Assembly (NCBI GenBank): GCA_937873345.1 | Contig: CALMRL010000685.1 | Coordinates: 1 to 6,127, forward strand | DNA: 6,127 bases | Direction of reading: 5' to 3' | Origin: an uncultured Beijerinckiaceae bacterium | GTDB taxonomy: Bacteria > Pseudomonadota > Alphaproteobacteria > Rhizobiales > Beijerinckiaceae | Shown here: in pieces, positions 1-6,127 of the stretch | Layout of the letters: each line of letters begins with the position of its first letter | Position numbering within the stretch: the first letter of the stretch is position 1 | Notes under the pieces: model-generated | Databases searched by the model: none | What the model saw: the letters and a program-made list of their open reading frames with translations, nothing else | What the model was told of the DNA's origin: nothing | Translations under genes and position numbers: made by a program

Positions 1-822
1 CGCGGGTACACGCCGCACGGCGGCTCCTTCAACCACGTCGCCGCGCCGCTGGTGCAGGCGCTCTACATGGGCGTCGAGACGATGCTCGCGACGCGCACCG
101 ACGTGTTGCTGTTCGAGAGCGTGTTCATCGCCAACCGCTTCCACGAGCGCATCGGCGACACGCAAGCCCTCGTCCGCATCGTCCAGAACGGCATCTCAGC
201 CGCCGAGTTCAGTCCCGTCGCGGCGTCGTCCGATGCAGCCGACTTCCTCTACGTCGGGGAGCTCCGCTCGGCCAAGGGCATCGACACGCTGATCGACTCG
301 ATCGCACTGTTGACGCGGCGGCTCGGGCGTCCTTTCAGGCTGATCCTCGTCGGCTCGGGGCCGGACCAGAAGCAGTTGCAGGCGCGGGCCAAGGCGCGTG
401 GCATCGCCGAGCAGGTGTCCTTCCCCGGCGCCATGCCGGCGCGCCGCGCCTTCGCGCTCGGCCGCATCCTGGTCGTGCCGAGCCGCGCCGAGTCGCTGCC
501 CTACATCGTGCTGGAAGCGGCGGGCGCGCAGATCCCGATGGTGGCGACCGACGTCGGCGGCATCGGCGAGATCTTCGGTCCGCACCGCAACCGGCTGATC
601 GCCTGCGACAACTCGCAGCTCCTCTCCGACGCGATGCAGCGGAGCATCGAGATCGAGCCGGCGGAGCTGAAGCGCCAGGCAGCCGAACTCGCCGCCTACG
701 TCGCGAGCCGCTTCACCATCGACAACATGGTGGATTGCGTGATCGCCGGCTACCGCGACGCCCTGGGCCGGCAGGACGCTCCGGCCGCCAGCCCCGGCCG
801 CCTCGCCGCCCTACCCCGCTAA
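1..822 (+). CDS. GT4 family glycosyltransferase, 5'-truncated by window edge
   Basis: The 273 visible residues are the C-terminal part of a GT-B fold, retaining glycosyltransferase of family GT4 (Glycos_transf_1 domain). Reading frame 1 is open from the first base, and its first residues include TPHGGSF, a motif typical of the acceptor-side domain of these enzymes, so the true start lies upstream; the GTG at 52 is not the start. Counting from the window edge, VQNGI at 61-65 marks the linker between domains, FLYVGEL with SAKG follows at 82-93, and LILVGSGP is at 114-121. The family E-x7-E signature is E164 to E172 within ESLPYIVLE, where it contacts the nucleotide-sugar donor, followed by TDVGGIGE at 183-190. 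It probably works in the cytoplasm, adding a sugar to the undecaprenyl-linked repeat unit begun by the next gene. Donor and linkage cannot be read from sequence. The family call is secure; the polysaccharide role rests on the neighbours. Confidence 0.93.
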   Translation, partial: RGYTPHGGSFNHVAAPLVQALYMGVETMLATRTDVLLFESVFIANRFHERIGDTQALVRIVQNGISAAEFSPVAASSDAADFLYVGELRSAKGIDTLIDSIALLTRRLGRPFRLILVGSGPDQKQLQARAKARGIAEQVSFPGAMPARRAFALGRILVVPSRAESLPYIVLEAAGAQIPMVATDVGGIGEIFGPHRNRLIACDNSQLLSDAMQRSIEIEPAELKRQAAELAAYVASRFTIDNMVDCVIAGYRDALGRQDAPAASPGRLAALPR

Positions 823-852
823 TCATCGCCCCACACCTCCTGCGAGTCTGCC

Positions 853-2388
853 ATGGCCGCGTTTTCAGCTCAGGACCTCCGCGCCGTCGAGGCGCCCACG
901 CTCGGTGCCGCGTCGCGCGTCAACCCGCATGCCGGCGCCCTCGACCAGGCCGCCGCGGCTCTCGACAACGCAGGCAAGCGCCGCATCGTCTCCGCGGCCA
1001 TCCTCGAGGGGCTGATGCGCTTCGGCGAGCTTGGGCTGATCGCCGCGAGCGGTGTCGCAACCTACGCGTCGGCGGTGCGCCGGGCCGATGTGACGTTGCT
1101 GCCCCTGCTCGCCGTGCCGCTGCTGTCGCTGCTCGCCGTCATCTGCCTGCAGTCGCTCGGCACCTATCGCATCGCCGCGCTGCGCGCCCCGGCGCGCTTC
1201 GGCCTGCGCATCGCCGCCGCCTGGTTCGGGGTGTTCGGCGCGACGCTCGGCCTCTGCCATCTCGCGCACGCCGATCCGCTACTCGGGCGGTGGTGGATCG
1301 CGCACTGGGCGGTCGCCGGGTTCATCGCGCTCGGCTGCGATCGCATCGCCGCCGCGGCGTTGACCAATCATCTCACCCGCACGGGCAAGCTGTCGCGGCG
1401 CACCGTGATCGTCGGCGGCGGCCCGGCCGCCAAGCAGCTTCTGCAGGACTTCGAAGCGCAGGGCAGCGAGGACCTGCACATCTTCGGCATCTTCGACGAC
1501 CGCACCGACGAGCGCTCGCCCGACGTGGTGCACGGCGTGCCGAAGCTCGGCAACGTCGACGATCTCGTGGCCTTCGCACGGCACACGGCGCTCGACCTCG
1601 TGATCTTCACCCTGCCGATCTCGGCCGAGCAACGCCTCCTCACGATGCTGCGCAAGCTCTGGGTGCTGCCGGTCGACATCCGTCTCGCTGCGCACATGAA
1701 CAAGCTGCGCTTCCGCCCGCGCGCCTACTCCTACATCGGCACCGTGCCGGTGATCGACCTGTTCGACAAGCCGCTTGCCGAATGGGACGTCGTCTTGAAG
1801 TCGGTGTTCGACCGGCTCGTCGGCGTGCTGTGCCTCGCTGCGCTCTCGCCGGTGATGCTCGCGGTGGCGCTCGCCGTGAAGCTCGACTCGAAGGGCCCGG
1901 TGCTGTTCCGGCAGAAACGCTACGGCTTCAACAACGAGCTGATCGAGGTTTTCAAGTTCCGCTCGATGCACACCGACATGGCGGACGCCAAGGCGGCGAA
2001 GCTCGTCACCAGGGGCGACCCCCGGGTCACCCGCATCGGCCGCATCATACGCAAGACCTCGCTCGACGAGCTGCCGCAGCTCTTCAACGTGGTCTGGCGC
2101 GGCAATCTCTCCCTCGTCGGCCCACGTCCCCACGCCGTGCACGCCAAGGCGGCGAATGCCCTCTACGACGAGGTGGTCGACGGCTATTTCGCCCGCCACC
2201 GCGTGCGCCCCGGCATCACCGGTTGGGCACAGATCAACGGCTGGCGCGGCGAGACCGACACGCCGGAGAAGATCCAGAAGCGCGTCGAATGCGACCTGTT
2301 CTACATCGAGAACTGGTCGATCTTCCTTGATCTCTACGTGCTTGCCGCGACGCCGGTGGCGCTGCTGCGCACCAAGAACGCCTACTGA
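853..2388 (+). CDS. Polyprenyl-phosphate sugar-1-phosphate transferase (WcaJ/WbaP type, EPS initiation)
   Basis: This 511-residue inner-membrane enzyme would transfer a hexose-1-phosphate, often glucose or galactose in this family, from a UDP-sugar to undecaprenyl phosphate, the first step of repeat-unit assembly. After a low-complexity N-terminus (1-45) come about four membrane segments (49-71, 81-103, 117-137, 147-170). A Rossmann-like CoA-binding-type domain follows, with VIVGGGPAA at 185-193. The catalytic sugar-transferase domain spans about 311-511. Its re-entrant helix carries the D-x12-P motif (D320, P333); FKFRSM is at 367-372, and TSLDELPQL at 402-410 holds the Asp-Glu pair (D405, E406) that matches the catalytic dyad of PglC-like enzymes. 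VGPRP lies at 422-426, RPGITGWAQ at 452-460, and the protein ends in the family-typical KNAY. ATG 853 is the first start codon after an in-frame stop at 820 and has only a weak ribosome site (GCGAG, 842-846). Residues that set sugar preference cannot be judged by eye, so wcaJ is not assigned. Confidence 0.95.
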   Translation: MAAFSAQDLRAVEAPTLGAASRVNPHAGALDQAAAALDNAGKRRIVSAAILEGLMRFGELGLIAASGVATYASAVRRADVTLLPLLAVPLLSLLAVICLQSLGTYRIAALRAPARFGLRIAAAWFGVFGATLGLCHLAHADPLLGRWWIAHWAVAGFIALGCDRIAAAALTNHLTRTGKLSRRTVIVGGGPAAKQLLQDFEAQGSEDLHIFGIFDDRTDERSPDVVHGVPKLGNVDDLVAFARHTALDLVIFTLPISAEQRLLTMLRKLWVLPVDIRLAAHMNKLRFRPRAYSYIGTVPVIDLFDKPLAEWDVVLKSVFDRLVGVLCLAALSPVMLAVALAVKLDSKGPVLFRQKRYGFNNELIEVFKFRSMHTDMADAKAAKLVTRGDPRVTRIGRIIRKTSLDELPQLFNVVWRGNLSLVGPRPHAVHAKAANALYDEVVDGYFARHRVRPGITGWAQINGWRGETDTPEKIQKRVECDLFYIENWSIFLDLYVLAATPVALLRTKNAY

Positions 2389-2392
2389 GGGG
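2387..2392 (+). promoter_or_regulatory. Ribosome binding site overlapping upstream stop codon
   Basis: GAGGGG directly abuts ATG 2393 and includes the last two bases of the preceding TGA stop. The core GAGG is only two bases from the start codon, shorter than usual. It nevertheless supports this ATG, because the next in-frame ATG (2438) would cut away most of the signal peptide. The arrangement suggests that ribosomes ending the upstream gene reinitiate here. Confidence 0.5.
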
Positions 2393-3577
2393 ATGCGCGC
2401 TGTCGCGATCCTGCGCGCGGGTGCGGCGGCGGCTATAATGCTCGCCGCCGGCGCGGCACGGGCCGACGAGCTGGTGGTCGGCTTCGGCGGTCCGCCAAGC
2501 ACCGTCTACGATCCCGCGAGCGGCTGTTCCGGCATCGACGAGCCGGACATGAACCCCCGCGCCTTCCGCGATGCCGATGGCCGCGTGGTGATGTTCGCGC
2601 TGCACTACGTCGCCCACGCCCTTCGCGGCCCCGACCTCGACCACTTGGCGATCGACTGCCGCTCCGCGCTCGACAGCCCGCTCGACCCGGAGCCGTCGCA
2701 GTTCGCCGACCGCCTCTACGTCGCCGCGACCTGGACGCGCGACGGCGAGCACGTCGGCGCCCTCGTCCACGAGGAATACCACGCCGACGAGCACGGCCGC
2801 TGCACCGCCGCCACCAGTCTCGGCTGCTGGTACAACACCGTGCTCGCCTTCCACTCGCGCGACGGCGGCAGGCTGTTCGAGCGCTCGCGGCCTCCCATCG
2901 TCGCGGCGGCGCCCTTCCGCCAAGACGTCGGCCAGGGTCGGCACCGCGGCTTCTTCGAGCCGTCGAACATGTTCGGGCACGCCGGCTCGGTTTACGCCTT
3001 CGTCTCGACCACCGGCTGGGATGGGCAGGATGCCGGCTCCTGCCTGTTCCGCAGCAGCGATCCCACCCGCTCCGAGCTGTGGCGCGCCTATGACGGCCGC
3101 GAGTTCGCGACGCGCTATGCCGATCCCTACCGCTCCAAGACGCTGCCGCAGCCCTGCGAGGTGATCCGCCCCTTCACCTTCGCCGTGAACAGCGTCGTGC
3201 GCCACGCCGCCAGCGGCTTATGGCTCGCCGTGCTGCAGGCTTCGGCGAGCGGAGAGTTCCCAGTCGACGGCTTCTACTACGCTTCCTCTCGCGACCTGAT
3301 CCACTGGAGCCCGGCGCACCTGCTGCTCGCGGCGCGCACGCTGTACTCGAACTGGTGCAAGACGGGCGACGAGCGAGGCGACATCGTGAACTATCCCTCG
3401 GTGCTCGATCCGATGTCGCCGAGCCGTAACTTCGACGTGGTCGCGGGCACGCCGTTTCTCTATTTCGTCGCGATGGAAACGCGTGGCTGCTCCACCGCGC
3501 ACAGGCTGCTGCTGCGTAGGCCCCTGACGATCACGGTGCGGCGCGGAGCCACCGAGGCCGTCGAGGCGCGCCCGTGA
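2393..3577 (+). CDS. Secreted putative five-bladed beta-propeller protein, glycoside-hydrolase-like, function unknown
   Basis: I do not recognise a named family for this 394-residue protein. Residues 1-24 form a Sec signal peptide: Arg at 2 and 8, a hydrophobic Ala-rich core, and an ARA cleavage site before D25. The mature part shows about five repeats of the pattern 'acidic/polar turn, Gly, hydrophobic strand, S-x-D, aromatic', at roughly 53-75, 105-162, 185-225, 258-310 and 332-380. Examples are FRDADGRVVMFAL, HSRDGGRLFE, GSVYAFVSTTG, YYASSRDLIHW and NYPSVLDP. SSRDLIHW in particular resembles blades of GH43/GH32/GH117-type propellers. Eight cysteines (45, 89, 137, 145, 217, 255, 322, 366) suit disulfides in an oxidising compartment. 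Conserved-looking acidic sites that could be catalytic are E127/E128, E189 and D338, but this is a guess. It starts 4 nt after the sugar transferase and overlaps the polymerase gene by 4 nt, pointing to a periplasmic or extracellular role on the same polysaccharide: hydrolase, lyase or binding protein. Confidence 0.85.
   Translation: MRAVAILRAGAAAAIMLAAGAARADELVVGFGGPPSTVYDPASGCSGIDEPDMNPRAFRDADGRVVMFALHYVAHALRGPDLDHLAIDCRSALDSPLDPEPSQFADRLYVAATWTRDGEHVGALVHEEYHADEHGRCTAATSLGCWYNTVLAFHSRDGGRLFERSRPPIVAAAPFRQDVGQGRHRGFFEPSNMFGHAGSVYAFVSTTGWDGQDAGSCLFRSSDPTRSELWRAYDGREFATRYADPYRSKTLPQPCEVIRPFTFAVNSVVRHAASGLWLAVLQASASGEFPVDGFYYASSRDLIHWSPAHLLLAARTLYSNWCKTGDERGDIVNYPSVLDPMSPSRNFDVVAGTPFLYFVAMETRGCSTAHRLLLRRPLTITVRRGATEAVEARP
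3563..3566 (+). promoter_or_regulatory. Ribosome binding site for GTG start at 3574
   Basis: GAGG inside the end of the preceding gene lies seven bases before GTG 3574, a normal spacing. It supports a GTG start in which the GTGA tetranucleotide serves both as the stop of the secreted protein (TGA 3575-3577) and the start of the polymerase, a classic translational coupling arrangement. Confidence 0.55.
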
Positions 3578-4878
3578 CGGCGAGCGCCGCGCCGCCCCGC
3601 GCGCTGACGCTCTCCACCGAGACGCTGCTGCGCGGCCTGCTGTTCCTGATGCTCGGCCTCGGCAGCATCTCCTTCTTCGAGCCGTCGCCCTACGAGGTGG
3701 TGTTCCTCGTGCTGATGCCGCTCGTCTTCCTCGGGCATTTCGTGCTGACGCGGGCGACGCTGGCGCTCGCCGTCCTGCTCACGGCGTTCATCGCGTCGGA
3801 GTGGCTGGCGCTGATGCCATGGCTCGGCGAGCGCCCGGCGCCGGGGCCTGAGAACTCCGTGCAGAGCGCGTCCGCGCTGGTCTACACCGCGCAGACGACC
3901 TACCTCTTTTTGTCGGCCTTCATGTTCGCGATGATCTTCACCCGCGCCAGCGGCGCCAGGCTGAAGCTCGCCCTCGACGGCTACACCCTGTCCTGCGTCG
4001 TCGCCGCCGCCTGGGCCGTCGCCGGCTATCTCAACCTTCCCGGCTTCCACGACAAGGCCGCGATCGTCAACCGTACCGCCGGCCCCTTCAAGGACCCCAA
4101 CGTGCTGGGCTCCTACTGCATCCTCGGCGTGCTCTGCCTGATGCAGGCGTCGATGCGCGGCGGCGTCATCAAGCGCCTCCTGATGATCGGGCTGCTGCTC
4201 TTCACCATCTTCGGCGGCGTCTTCCTGCCGCTGTCGCGCGGGGCCTTCGGCGCACTGGCCTTCGCGGTGCTGTACTTCGCCGTGGTCACCTACGTCACCG
4301 AGCGGCGCGCCCGACGCGCGATCGTCGTCGGCGCGGTGCTGCTCGCGCTCGCCGGCATCGGCGGCGGCATCGCCGTCGCCTCGGACCCGGCGCTGCGCGA
4401 CGTGGTGACGAGCCGCGCCAAGCTCGAGCTGGACTACGACGGCGGCGTCACCGGGCGCTTCGGCAACCAGAAGCGCTCGATCCCGATGCTGCTGGAGCGA
4501 CCGCTCGGGTTCGGGCCGCATCGCTTCGCCTTCACCTTCGACCTCGACCCGCACAACTCCTATATCGGCGCCTTCTCCTCCACGGGCTGGATCGGCGGTC
4601 TCGCCTTCCTGCTGCTGGTGGCCTGGACGACGCTCGTCGGCGTCAGGCTGAGCCTGATCCGCACGCCGTTCATCCGGCACGCGCAGGTCGTCACCCCGGC
4701 CCTGGTCAGCGCCTTCCTTCAGGCGATGCAGATCGACATCGACCACTGGCGCTTCATCTACTTCATGATCGGCGCCGTATGGGGCATGGAGGCGGCAAGG
4801 CTCGCCATCGCACACCGGACCAGCCTTGCGCCGTCGATGCCGCGCTCCGCGGTGCCGCCCTTCGCCCGCCCCGCGTGA
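3574..4878 (+). CDS. O-antigen ligase / Wzy-type polysaccharide polymerase, integral membrane
   Basis: This 434-residue polytopic inner-membrane protein belongs by motif to the O-antigen ligase/Wzy superfamily (PF04932). About eleven or twelve membrane segments can be picked out, including 18-36, 41-58, 62-80, 104-124, 134-152, 176-191, 200-217, 223-240, 248-268, 330-356 and 392-412. FKDPNVLGSY (172-181) and LSRGAFG (220-226, with R222) are characteristic of the family. The larger loop between about 269 and 329, expected to be periplasmic, contains GRFG (294-297), PLGFGPHRF (310-318) and DPHNSYIG (325-332); its histidine H327 sits where ligases and polymerases keep an essential His. In an exopolysaccharide locus, a Wzy-like polymerase that joins undecaprenyl-linked repeat units is the likeliest role; ligation to lipid A-core is the alternative and cannot be excluded from sequence. 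The GTG start is backed by GAGG seven bases upstream and by the overlap with the preceding gene. Confidence 0.9.
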   Translation: MTASAAPPRALTLSTETLLRGLLFLMLGLGSISFFEPSPYEVVFLVLMPLVFLGHFVLTRATLALAVLLTAFIASEWLALMPWLGERPAPGPENSVQSASALVYTAQTTYLFLSAFMFAMIFTRASGARLKLALDGYTLSCVVAAAWAVAGYLNLPGFHDKAAIVNRTAGPFKDPNVLGSYCILGVLCLMQASMRGGVIKRLLMIGLLLFTIFGGVFLPLSRGAFGALAFAVLYFAVVTYVTERRARRAIVVGAVLLALAGIGGGIAVASDPALRDVVTSRAKLELDYDGGVTGRFGNQKRSIPMLLERPLGFGPHRFAFTFDLDPHNSYIGAFSSTGWIGGLAFLLLVAWTTLVGVRLSLIRTPFIRHAQVVTPALVSAFLQAMQIDIDHWRFIYFMIGAVWGMEAARLAIAHRTSLAPSMPRSAVPPFARPA

Positions 4879-4961
4879 ACGGGCTTTACCGATCCGCAAA
4901 GCTTCTCTGTCAGGCTCCCCGCCGGCCCGGCAGGGATCGGCCGACCGGGAGGTTCGACGCG
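4879..4961 (+). other. Short intergenic gap (or N-terminal extension of next gene)
   Basis: These 83 bases form the longest stretch between called genes. They contain an imperfect inverted repeat with arms 4917-4925 and 4927-4935 around a single central base: nine pairs with one mismatch. No T-run follows, so it is not a convincing terminator. No -35/-10 promoter pair is evident. The frame of the downstream acyltransferase is open through the whole gap, back to a GTG at 4875. Confidence 0.5.
4947..4952 (+). promoter_or_regulatory. Strong ribosome binding site selecting ATG 4962
   Basis: GGGAGG lies nine bases before ATG 4962 and is the best Shine-Dalgarno match in the window. A second ATG at 4966 is out of frame and reads into no comparable protein. 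The site favours ATG 4962 over the in-frame GTG at 4875, which has no recognisable ribosome site before it. Confidence 0.75.
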
Positions 4962-6127
4962 ATGGATGGAGCGCAGCAGCCGACCCGCGAGACCTGGCCG
5001 GGCTTCCATTTCCTGCGCCATCTGCTGGCGGTGGTGATCCTGGCCTTTCACGCCTACGTACTGACCTACGGCGGCAGCGGCAACCTCGGCTACGTCAAGG
5101 GCGAGTTGATGGCCACCGCGGCGAGCCTGACCGCGAAGCAGCTCGCCATCGAGGCCCTGCGGCCCGGCCTGTTCGCCCTCGTTGGCATGTTCTTCGCGCT
5201 CTCCGGCTTCCTGGTGATGATGAGCGCGCTGCGGGCGCCGAACATCCGGACCTTCTTCACGCTGCGCATCCTGCGCATCCTGCCGGCCCTGCTCACCGAG
5301 GTCGTGCTGTCCGCCTTCGTGCTCGGGCCCTGCGTCACCACGCTCCCGCCCTCGGCCTATTTCGCGCAGGCTTCGACCTACACCTACTTCGGCAACATCG
5401 TCGGGCTGGTGCAGTACGAGCTGCCGGGCGTCTTCACTGGCAATCCGCTGCCCGCGATCGTCAACGTCAACCTATGGACGCTGCACGCCGAGTTTTGCTG
5501 CTACCTCCTGATCGGCGCGGTGCTGGCGAGCGGGCTGATCGCCCGCCGCCGGCTGACGAGCCGCCTGCTCATCGCCGGCATCGCGCTGACCGGCGTCGCG
5601 GCGATGGTGCCGGCGCTGAACCTTCCCGCCCGCTACGAGGCCACCCACTTCCAGAGCTGGTTCCTCGTGGTGCTGTTCGCGCTCGGCATGCTGTTCGCGC
5701 TGCACCGCCACGCCATTCCCCTGCGGCCGAGCTGGTTCGCCGCGGCGGTCGCGGGCTACGTCGGCCTGATGATCACCGGGGCCTGCGATGCGCTCGCCGC
5801 CGTGCTGCTCACCTACGCGATGGTCTATCTCGGCGGCTGCCGCTTCGCCTGGTTCGACCGGATGGTGAAGGACGATTGCTCCTACGGCATCTACCTCTAC
5901 GGCTATCCCATCACGCAGACCCTGGTCTTGCTTCTCGGCGCCCGCCTCGCCGGCCTGCCCGGCCCGGTTCGACTCGCGGCCACGGCGCTCCTCACCGTGC
6001 TCGTCACCACAGCCTTCGCGCTCGCTTCCTGGCGCCTCGTCGAGAAGCCCTTCCTGCGTCTCCGGGTGCTGCTGCTCCCGCGCCGTCCCGCCGAGGGCCA
6101 CCGGGCCGCCGCGCCACCATCACGGCG
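4962..6127 (+). CDS. AT3-family (acyltransferase 3) membrane O-acyltransferase, 3'-truncated by window edge
   Basis: This frame is open from ATG 4962 to the right edge, giving 388 residues with no stop reached. It encodes an acyltransferase-3 (PF01757) membrane protein, the family that O-acetylates or otherwise acylates surface polysaccharides. The R-x10-H motif of AT3 proteins is R19 to H30, in a first helix reading FLRHLLAVVILAFHAY. Further matches are FFALSGFLVMMSALR (77-91), LRILRILPALL (101-111), NLWTLHAEFCCYL (170-182), DCSYGIYLYGYPITQ (305-319) and a closing WRLVEKPFLRLR (357-368). About ten hydrophobic segments run between these. The last visible part (about 369-388) is Arg/Pro/Ala rich, so the AT3 domain is essentially complete and only a short tail, or a fused extra domain, lies beyond the edge. 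Its place after the polymerase suggests it acylates the same repeat unit; acetyl is the usual group but is not proven here. ATG 4962 is chosen for its GGGAGG site; GTG 4875 would add 29 residues. Confidence 0.92.
   Translation, partial: MDGAQQPTRETWPGFHFLRHLLAVVILAFHAYVLTYGGSGNLGYVKGELMATAASLTAKQLAIEALRPGLFALVGMFFALSGFLVMMSALRAPNIRTFFTLRILRILPALLTEVVLSAFVLGPCVTTLPPSAYFAQASTYTYFGNIVGLVQYELPGVFTGNPLPAIVNVNLWTLHAEFCCYLLIGAVLASGLIARRRLTSRLLIAGIALTGVAAMVPALNLPARYEATHFQSWFLVVLFALGMLFALHRHAIPLRPSWFAAAVAGYVGLMITGACDALAAVLLTYAMVYLGGCRFAWFDRMVKDDCSYGIYLYGYPITQTLVLLLGARLAGLPGPVRLAATALLTVLVTTAFALASWRLVEKPFLRLRVLLLPRRPAEGHRAAAPPSR

Noticed and set aside
52..54. GTG as the start of the first glycosyltransferase
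   Set aside because: The same frame is open to the window edge and encodes the family motif TPHGGSF upstream of this codon, so the gene begins before the window.
834..840. CACCTCC-like string (CACCTCC/ACCTCCT) before the sugar transferase start
   Set aside because: It matches the anti-Shine-Dalgarno sequence itself rather than its complement, so it cannot serve as a ribosome site on this strand, and nothing starts appropriately on the other strand.
735..2330. Long + strand open frame (531 codons) in another frame over the sugar transferase
   Set aside because: The translation is almost entirely Arg, Ala and Pro without structure, while the overlapping frame carries every motif of the sugar transferase family.
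2434..2439. TATAAT hexamer resembling a -10 promoter element
   Set aside because: It lies inside the signal peptide codons of the secreted protein, and the bases 17 nt upstream (CTGCGC) do not resemble a -35 element.
3460..4899. Long minus-strand open frame (479 codons) antisense to the polymerase
   Set aside because: Its translation is low-complexity, rich in Arg, Glu, Gln and His with no motifs or plausible domain. The + strand frame here encodes a clear membrane protein, so this is a by-product of high GC.
4917..4935. Inverted repeat as a possible terminator between polymerase and acyltransferase
   Set aside because: The arms are short, interrupted by a mismatch, leave little room for a loop, and no T-run follows; GC-rich palindromes of this size are expected by chance here.
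5472..6101. Minus-strand open frame (209 codons) opposite the acyltransferase
   Set aside because: Hydrophilic low-complexity translation lying antisense to the well-supported AT3 domain; no ribosome site or recognisable feature.

Overview
The window is a stretch of an exopolysaccharide/capsule (or O-antigen-like) biosynthesis locus from a GC-rich bacterium. All five genes lie on the + strand and use codons with G or C overwhelmingly in third position. The GC richness and the type of polyprenyl-phosphate sugar transferase and polymerase/ligase suggest an alphaproteobacterium, perhaps of the Hyphomicrobiales (Rhizobiales). That assignment is an inference: no rRNA or other marker gene is present, and I do not claim a genus.

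Layout: (1) <1-822, the C-terminal part of a GT4 glycosyltransferase. (2) 853-2388, a polyprenyl-phosphate hexose-1-phosphate transferase of the WcaJ/WbaP type, which would start the lipid-linked repeat unit. (3) 2393-3577, a secreted protein of no family I can name, whose sequence pattern suggests a five-bladed beta-propeller resembling GH43/GH32-type glycosidases. (4) 3574-4878, a multi-spanning O-antigen ligase/Wzy-type polymerase. (5) 4962->6127, an acyltransferase-3 (AT3) membrane protein that is still open at the right edge.

The genes are tightly packed, with gaps of 30 nt, 4 nt, a 4-nt GTGA overlap, and 83 nt or possibly none. This fits a single transcription unit, and I see no terminator between any of them. 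The expected sequence of events is: gene 2 places the first sugar phosphate on undecaprenyl phosphate; the GT4 enzyme and others outside the window extend the repeat; the AT3 protein acylates (for example acetylates) it; the gene 4 product polymerises or ligates the units on the periplasmic side; and the secreted propeller protein may trim, bind or modify the polymer there. No flippase (Wzx), co-polymerase (Wzc/ExoP) or outer-membrane exporter (Wza) is visible; they would have to lie outside the window.

Most of the window is an ordinary polysaccharide locus. The point of real interest is gene 3, a probably disulfide-bonded secreted protein translationally coupled on both sides to core assembly genes. 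No RNA genes, mobile elements, CRISPR arrays or convincing promoters or terminators were seen.
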